DNA of 64,000 bases from Wuchereria bancrofti (Eukaryota > Nematoda > Chromadorea > Rhabditida > Onchocercidae), in NCBI GenBank assembly GCA_005281725.1, contig SSBO01000003.1, positions 7,116,776 to 7,180,775 on the forward strand, read 5' to 3'. The first letter of the stretch is position 1. Each line of letters starts with the position of its first letter. Made by a program: the position numbers and the translations under genes. Below the pieces are notes generated by a model. That model was not told where the DNA came from and did no database searches. It was given only the letters and a program-made list of their open reading frames with translations. Below, piece after piece: positions 59,401-64,000 of this stretch.

Positions 59401-62400
59401 TTGATGTAAGCAATTACTTTACCTATTTATAACGAAGAATACCTTAATGCAAGTAACAAATATATTTGAAAGATTGAAGCAAGGGAAAGAAAGTAAGAAT
59501 GAGGTAAAGGATAAAAACCGCGACCGCCGATCGCATAACGAGAAGTGGTACTTACTGAACTTTTAGTTAAAAAACTAATTTTAAACGAATTCATAACGAT
59601 AGAAGGTCAACACAAATTCAGTGCAACTTTCTGTCCGATTAATTTTTTAAATTGGCGGTTTCTCTTGGTCATTTGCATTAGCTTGTATACTGGTCCCTTT
59701 TGAGGGCCTGAGCAACTTTTCTTAATCCATTTCAAAACTCCTTCAATAGCAAATAAAAAAAATACCACATATCTAAGGTTGAAATAAGTGAAAACGAGAA
59801 AATGGTAGTTTAAATTTGCATTTAAGCTCAAATTCGAAAACGCTCCATTTCCTTCAATAACACTGTGCAATATAAATCCTTATAAAGCATCGATGATTGC
59901 TAAGGAAGGACCTACGAAAGCAATGGTATTTTTCACTCTTGTTTACAAACTTAATCATCATTTTTGTTCTGATTTCCAGAATCTACCAGTGGTTGAAACC
60001 TCTGACTTTTGAAGTTTCAACCGCACCCAGCCATCGAATATTTAAAAGCTTTTTTTTAAACCATGCCCTACTATTCAGATGGATGCTTTTTCAATCGCTC
60101 AAAATCATCTAGAATCATATGGTATTTCTGCCGCAATTGAGAATGCTCGAAAAGAAGGTAAGATAAGCATACATTAAAGCTAGTATTTTTTCTTAAATTT
60201 CCAGAAAGTGTAAAATGAATTACTACTGCCGATTTTTAATCTTTCTCAGTTGATTACCACCTTTAATTACTTGTAAAAGGAATGCTAATTTTGTTCCAAA
60301 ATGGTTACTGAAGTAATTGTTTCAGAAACTGATTTAGAGAATTTACACTGAATTAACTTTTCGGAAACAATTTATTTCTCGTAGGTCAAAACACACATAA
60401 TTTTAAACTAGAGTTTAAAAAAGAATGAAATTTCCACGAACTCTATTTATCTGCAATTTGCACAACTTTGTTCATTTTTCTTCCCATTACTATTGGTTTA
60501 ACTAAGACACATAACAAGAAAATTGAATAAGCACAATCTGAAGGATGCAAAAAAAAAAAAAACGGCTAGCTCATTCATTTAAAAAAATAAATGTAATTAA
60601 TCCAGAAGTTTCTGCAAAATTTCTGCAAAATCTAAAAAAATAAATGTAATTAATCCAGAAGTTTCTGCAAAATCCATTTTTTTCAGCTGCAAAATCGCGA
60701 CAAACTAGAGCTTCCTTAGTCTCAAATCGACGATATCACCAGGTTTACGTCCAGTGTCTGTGTGAAATTAGTTCAGTAACTGGTGAAAGGAAAAAAGGAA
60801 GCTGTTTTGCTGCATATAAAGGAAATATTTCGATTCAATTCACTAATGTTCTGGCACGGTTTTATCCCAGTAAATGTATTTGTCAATTGGATTGGGTATC
60901 CAAAACTCTTTGGCCATGCTTCCCACGTAAGTTTCTGCTTATTTTATTTTCATTCATACTCACTCCTTTCACCTTAACTATGGTTTACTTTAGTCAATTT
61001 GTCGTTTAATATTTACTTCGGCTTATGATTTGCAACTGTTGGAAATATATCACCATATATTTTTAGTTCTAGTCTATTTCTGATTTTCTCAGCGCAATTA
61101 CTATAACAATGACTTTAAGCTTGTTTAGTACATATGATATAACTCTTTACAGTAGCTATGTATAAGGGAAATCGAATATAATCCAATTATTTCGTCATTA
61201 ACTCTGTCACAAATAATGAAAATTTCTTAAATTTACCTGAAAAATACAAAAAATGTAGTTCAAACAAAAAATTCCACTTCCACTTTCAGAATTTCTTTTC
61301 GCTTCGTTCTTTTACATTATTATTCATACCATGGAATAGATAGTCTTAAAAAAAAAACCTCAGCTCTGAACTTGACTTCCTATAACTATCTTCCGTCTTT
61401 GACTTTTTCCCGTATTTCTTTATTTCTATGTTATACAAACTAATCAACAATAATAGTGCTCACTTTAAATTTCAAAACATTTGCCTACATTCAGATAATA
61501 CATGGAATGAACGAGTATGTAAAGTATGTCTCGAAAATCTGGGTCATTGCCCGATGAAATTTTTCGAAGGGAAAGCCGGTGAGGAAGAAACAAAATATCC
61601 CAGACGGAAGGAATGTCTGTGCCATCGCGAATACAATCATTGTATTGCAAACAACGAATATGGTTATATCCTAGAAATCAAACAAACAACGGATATTTTC
61701 GCACTGAATATTTCGGAATTTTTCAGACCGACGAAACCACGTACTATTACGACCACTGCTGCTACTACTACCACTCAAGCAGCAGAACTTAAAAAGGCTC
61801 TAGGATTTGAGGTTTTTTTAAGGAATCTAAAAAATGAAACCTCGTCTTTTCTTTAATATCCAGATATTTCAATTCTTCAACCACGATCTAGAATCTTAAT
61901 GTTTGTCATCGACACACTTAACATCTAGTACTACTTCACTGGTTACAATCAAAAAGAGAACCACTGAAAAACAAAATTTCAAGCCATATTTGAAGAAAAA
62001 CAATTCAGGACGAAAAAAGGAAGAATGAAAGAAATGGTAACTTTTCATCTCCTTCTGTTTGTAGCATTCTTTATAGGGGCTGACTGATGAAATAGCTATT
62101 AAAGAGCAAGCCAAAGAGAATTTGATGTTTGCTGTTGGTGAACTAAATTATGAAACGAAAGTGAAAATGTCGCAACAAAAAGATGAACTCATACTAAAAT
62201 GTTCTTTCAATCAAAAAGACTGCGACATTGAAAAGTGAGTTAATTTCGAAAGAACTTAAGAAAATCATAAAAAGCAAATCAAGGACAAATAAGTAAAAAT
62301 ATTTCCATTCGATAATACAAATTTCTGCAAAAAGCTGTTTGGAGATAAATGACTCAACAAACTATAATAGTCTTTTATTTTTGAAATTTCACCACGGTAA

Positions 62401-63719
62401 TAGGATTTCATAAGTCGTTTCTGAACAGGAAATTCATTTTTAATCCACCGCAACTATTAGCCGCCCGAATTTGTGCAACCTCTTACAATGAAACCGTTTG
62501 TAAAATGGTTAGTGATTATCCAGTTCAATTTTTCATATATATGGTTTGCAGCGATTTTAAATTACATTATGATCAAACATATGGCAACTGCTACACATTC
62601 AACTGGAATCGTACCAAACAAGTAACAGCTCACCAGGCCGGTGCTAACTTTGGTATATTACCAGTGAAAATAATTTTAATTTAATAGATTAAATTGAATT
62701 TTTTTCTACCTCAGCACTTAGAATGTTAGTAATAGTGGCACGGTTTCTGTACTAAACAAAAAACCTTAATATGCAAAAAGGAGTACGGATGGTTAACTTC
62801 CTTCCTTAACGATGAAAATAACTCAGTCTGAACCTATTATTCTTTTTACATTCATTTTTTATAATCAGTGAAATTCAATATTACATCTGGCGTCATTCTC
62901 TCGAAAATCTCATCAAAGGATAAATAGCTTGTACCATATAAACTGCCAACATACTACCATAGCACTACAAATACTAAATGACCTATTTCAAGATCACTAA
63001 TCCCATAGGTCTGCGTGTATTACTCTATGCCGATACTTCCGAATACTTGCCAACATCAGAATCCGTGGGTTTCCGGATAACTGTTCATGACAAGTGGGTG
63101 GTACCATTTCCAGATGCATTTGGCTACAATGCACCAACTGGTTTCCTGTCTTCCTTCGGAGTTCGAATGGTAAGTGGTGTACATCGTAACTTTCAGTCAT
63201 AATGTTAGAAATATTTAAGAAAACAAATGATGAGATTTTTTGAAGTCTCGTAACAAAGTTGGGACTCTTTCTGCAGTTCCAAAAGATTAGAATTTTTCAA
63301 AGTAATTTAAATTTCTAACTGCAATTGGATAATTTTTTTCAGAAAAAATTCAACAGACTTGTCCCGCCACATGGTCAATGTTTGGAAGACAATAAAGGCA
63401 ACCTGGATACCATATATCCTGGGTTCAATTATTCCACTGAGGTAAGAACTGAAGTCACTTATTAAATTCCCCAATTTTTGCACACATTTTGACATTTTTT
63501 TTTCTTGAAATTTTAGGGATGTCATCGAACTTGTACTCAAAAAGAGGTTAATCGCATATGTGGTTGCGCAAATCCCGCTTATCCGATACCTAATACAGCA
63601 ACATCATGTAAAGTTATTGATCACATTGCTCGGGAATGCATCAAAAATGCTACATTACACTCCAGTCGTCTAATTAGCGAAGGGAATCTAGCCGACTGTG
63701 TGTGCCACCAACCTTGCTC
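56444..63719 (+). CDS. Degenerin/epithelial sodium channel (DEG/ENaC) subunit, 3' end outside window
   Basis: Exons in phase: 56444-56473, 56621-56732, 58186-58271, 59109-59405, 59827-59925, 60079-60157, 60687-60926, 61495-61811, 62077-62234, 62552-62652, 63009-63169, 63343-63441, 63517-63719. From 59109 onward the family match is strong: STFHGISH with the gating HG motif, TM1 ([20 protein letters not shown]), [20 protein letters not shown], a cysteine-rich finger region, [46 protein letters not shown] and the cysteine-rich EGCHRTC...CVCHQPC segment. It most resembles UNC-8/MEC-4-type worm degenerins, which form amiloride-sensitive, often mechanically or acid-gated Na+ channels. A Thr-rich insert ([12 protein letters not shown]) lies in the extracellular part. 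TM2 and the pore lie beyond 64000. The first three exons rest on phase and codon content only; an alternative 25-base first exon at 57818-57842 also fits. Confidence 0.88.
57971..57986. repeat. (GT)n microsatellite in a degenerin intron
   Basis: Eight GT units between the proposed second and third exons. Confidence 0.85.
60581..60673 (+). repeat. Tandem duplication of about 40 bases in a degenerin intron
   Basis: AAAAAAATAAATGTAATTAA followed by TCCAGAAGTTTCTGCAAAAT occurs at 60581-60620 and 60634-60673 with a 13-base spacer. The copies are identical, so the duplication is recent. It ends 13 bases before the exon at 60687. Confidence 0.93.
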
Positions 63720-64000
63720 GTAAGTAATTTTTCGAAAAAGTCAGTCTGTTGCTTAAAAAGACCATTACTGTCAAGGACAATTGGATATTCTAAGCTTACA
63801 ACTGATAGTCTAGGATAAAATGCAGCCAATCTGTGTTGAGAGAAACTGATTTACTGGTACTGAAACACCTCTGTATCTCTTAACAAAAAATATTACTGTG
63901 TCTTTAGAAGCTTAAATATTAAAATTTTACTCCTTTTATCTGGAACTGGTAGTGCTTAGACCCTACAGTAAATTCATGAATCCTTAATCAAAGTGTATGA
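63720..64000. other. Degenerin intron at the right edge
   Basis: Begins with a GTAAGT donor after the cysteine-rich exon. No further exon is visible before the window ends, so the second membrane segment lies outside. Confidence 0.7.

Overview
This is nuclear DNA of a nematode, most likely a filarial or other spirurid worm. It is AT-rich, and the genes are split into many short exons with GT-AG introns. Several first exons begin just after a pyrimidine-rich tract ending in AG, which looks like a spliced-leader acceptor. The encoded proteins match nematode families: GH25 'lys' lysozyme, 'lips' lipase, degenerin, and a beta-tubulin carrying the helminth benzimidazole-site residues. I saw no bacterial operons, CRISPR array, rRNA or tRNA, and no Wolbachia-like insertion. 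Most positions come from hand-joining exons so that splice sites, codon phase and family similarity agree.

Layout from left to right: the 3' end of a TCERG1/tcer-1 homologue (+, 71-1405); a small putative secreted peptide gene (-, 2792-3230); a long AT-rich gap; a secreted class-2 lipase (-, 7548-9953) head to head with a GH25 lysozyme (+, 12319-14905); a TBL2 WD40 gene (-, 18005-22077) head to head with RER1 (+, 22975-24806); eIF3 subunit L (+, 26462-31033) tail to tail with a DEPDC1/LET-99 homologue (-, 31741-37058); a beta-tubulin (+, 38947-42828); an IRE1 stress sensor whose N-terminal lumenal exons I could not place (-, 47393-53634); and a DEG/ENaC degenerin running off the right end (+, 56444 onward).

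The genes do not form one pathway. There are local themes. The lipase and lysozyme look like secreted gut enzymes, and both have intestinal-type GATA sites upstream. TBL2, RER1 and IRE1 all act at the ER, and eIF3L and TBL2 both relate to translation. I did not find an undescribed multi-gene system. The points most worth following are: three GC-AG introns supported by phase and homology; a duplicated splice acceptor in eIF3L whose first copy leads to a stop; a dispersed decayed repeat that may come from a BTB-type protein; a two-exon secreted peptide gene with two competing acceptors; a basic tail after the IRE1 RNase domain together with its missing 5' exons; and a G-run cluster upstream of beta-tubulin.
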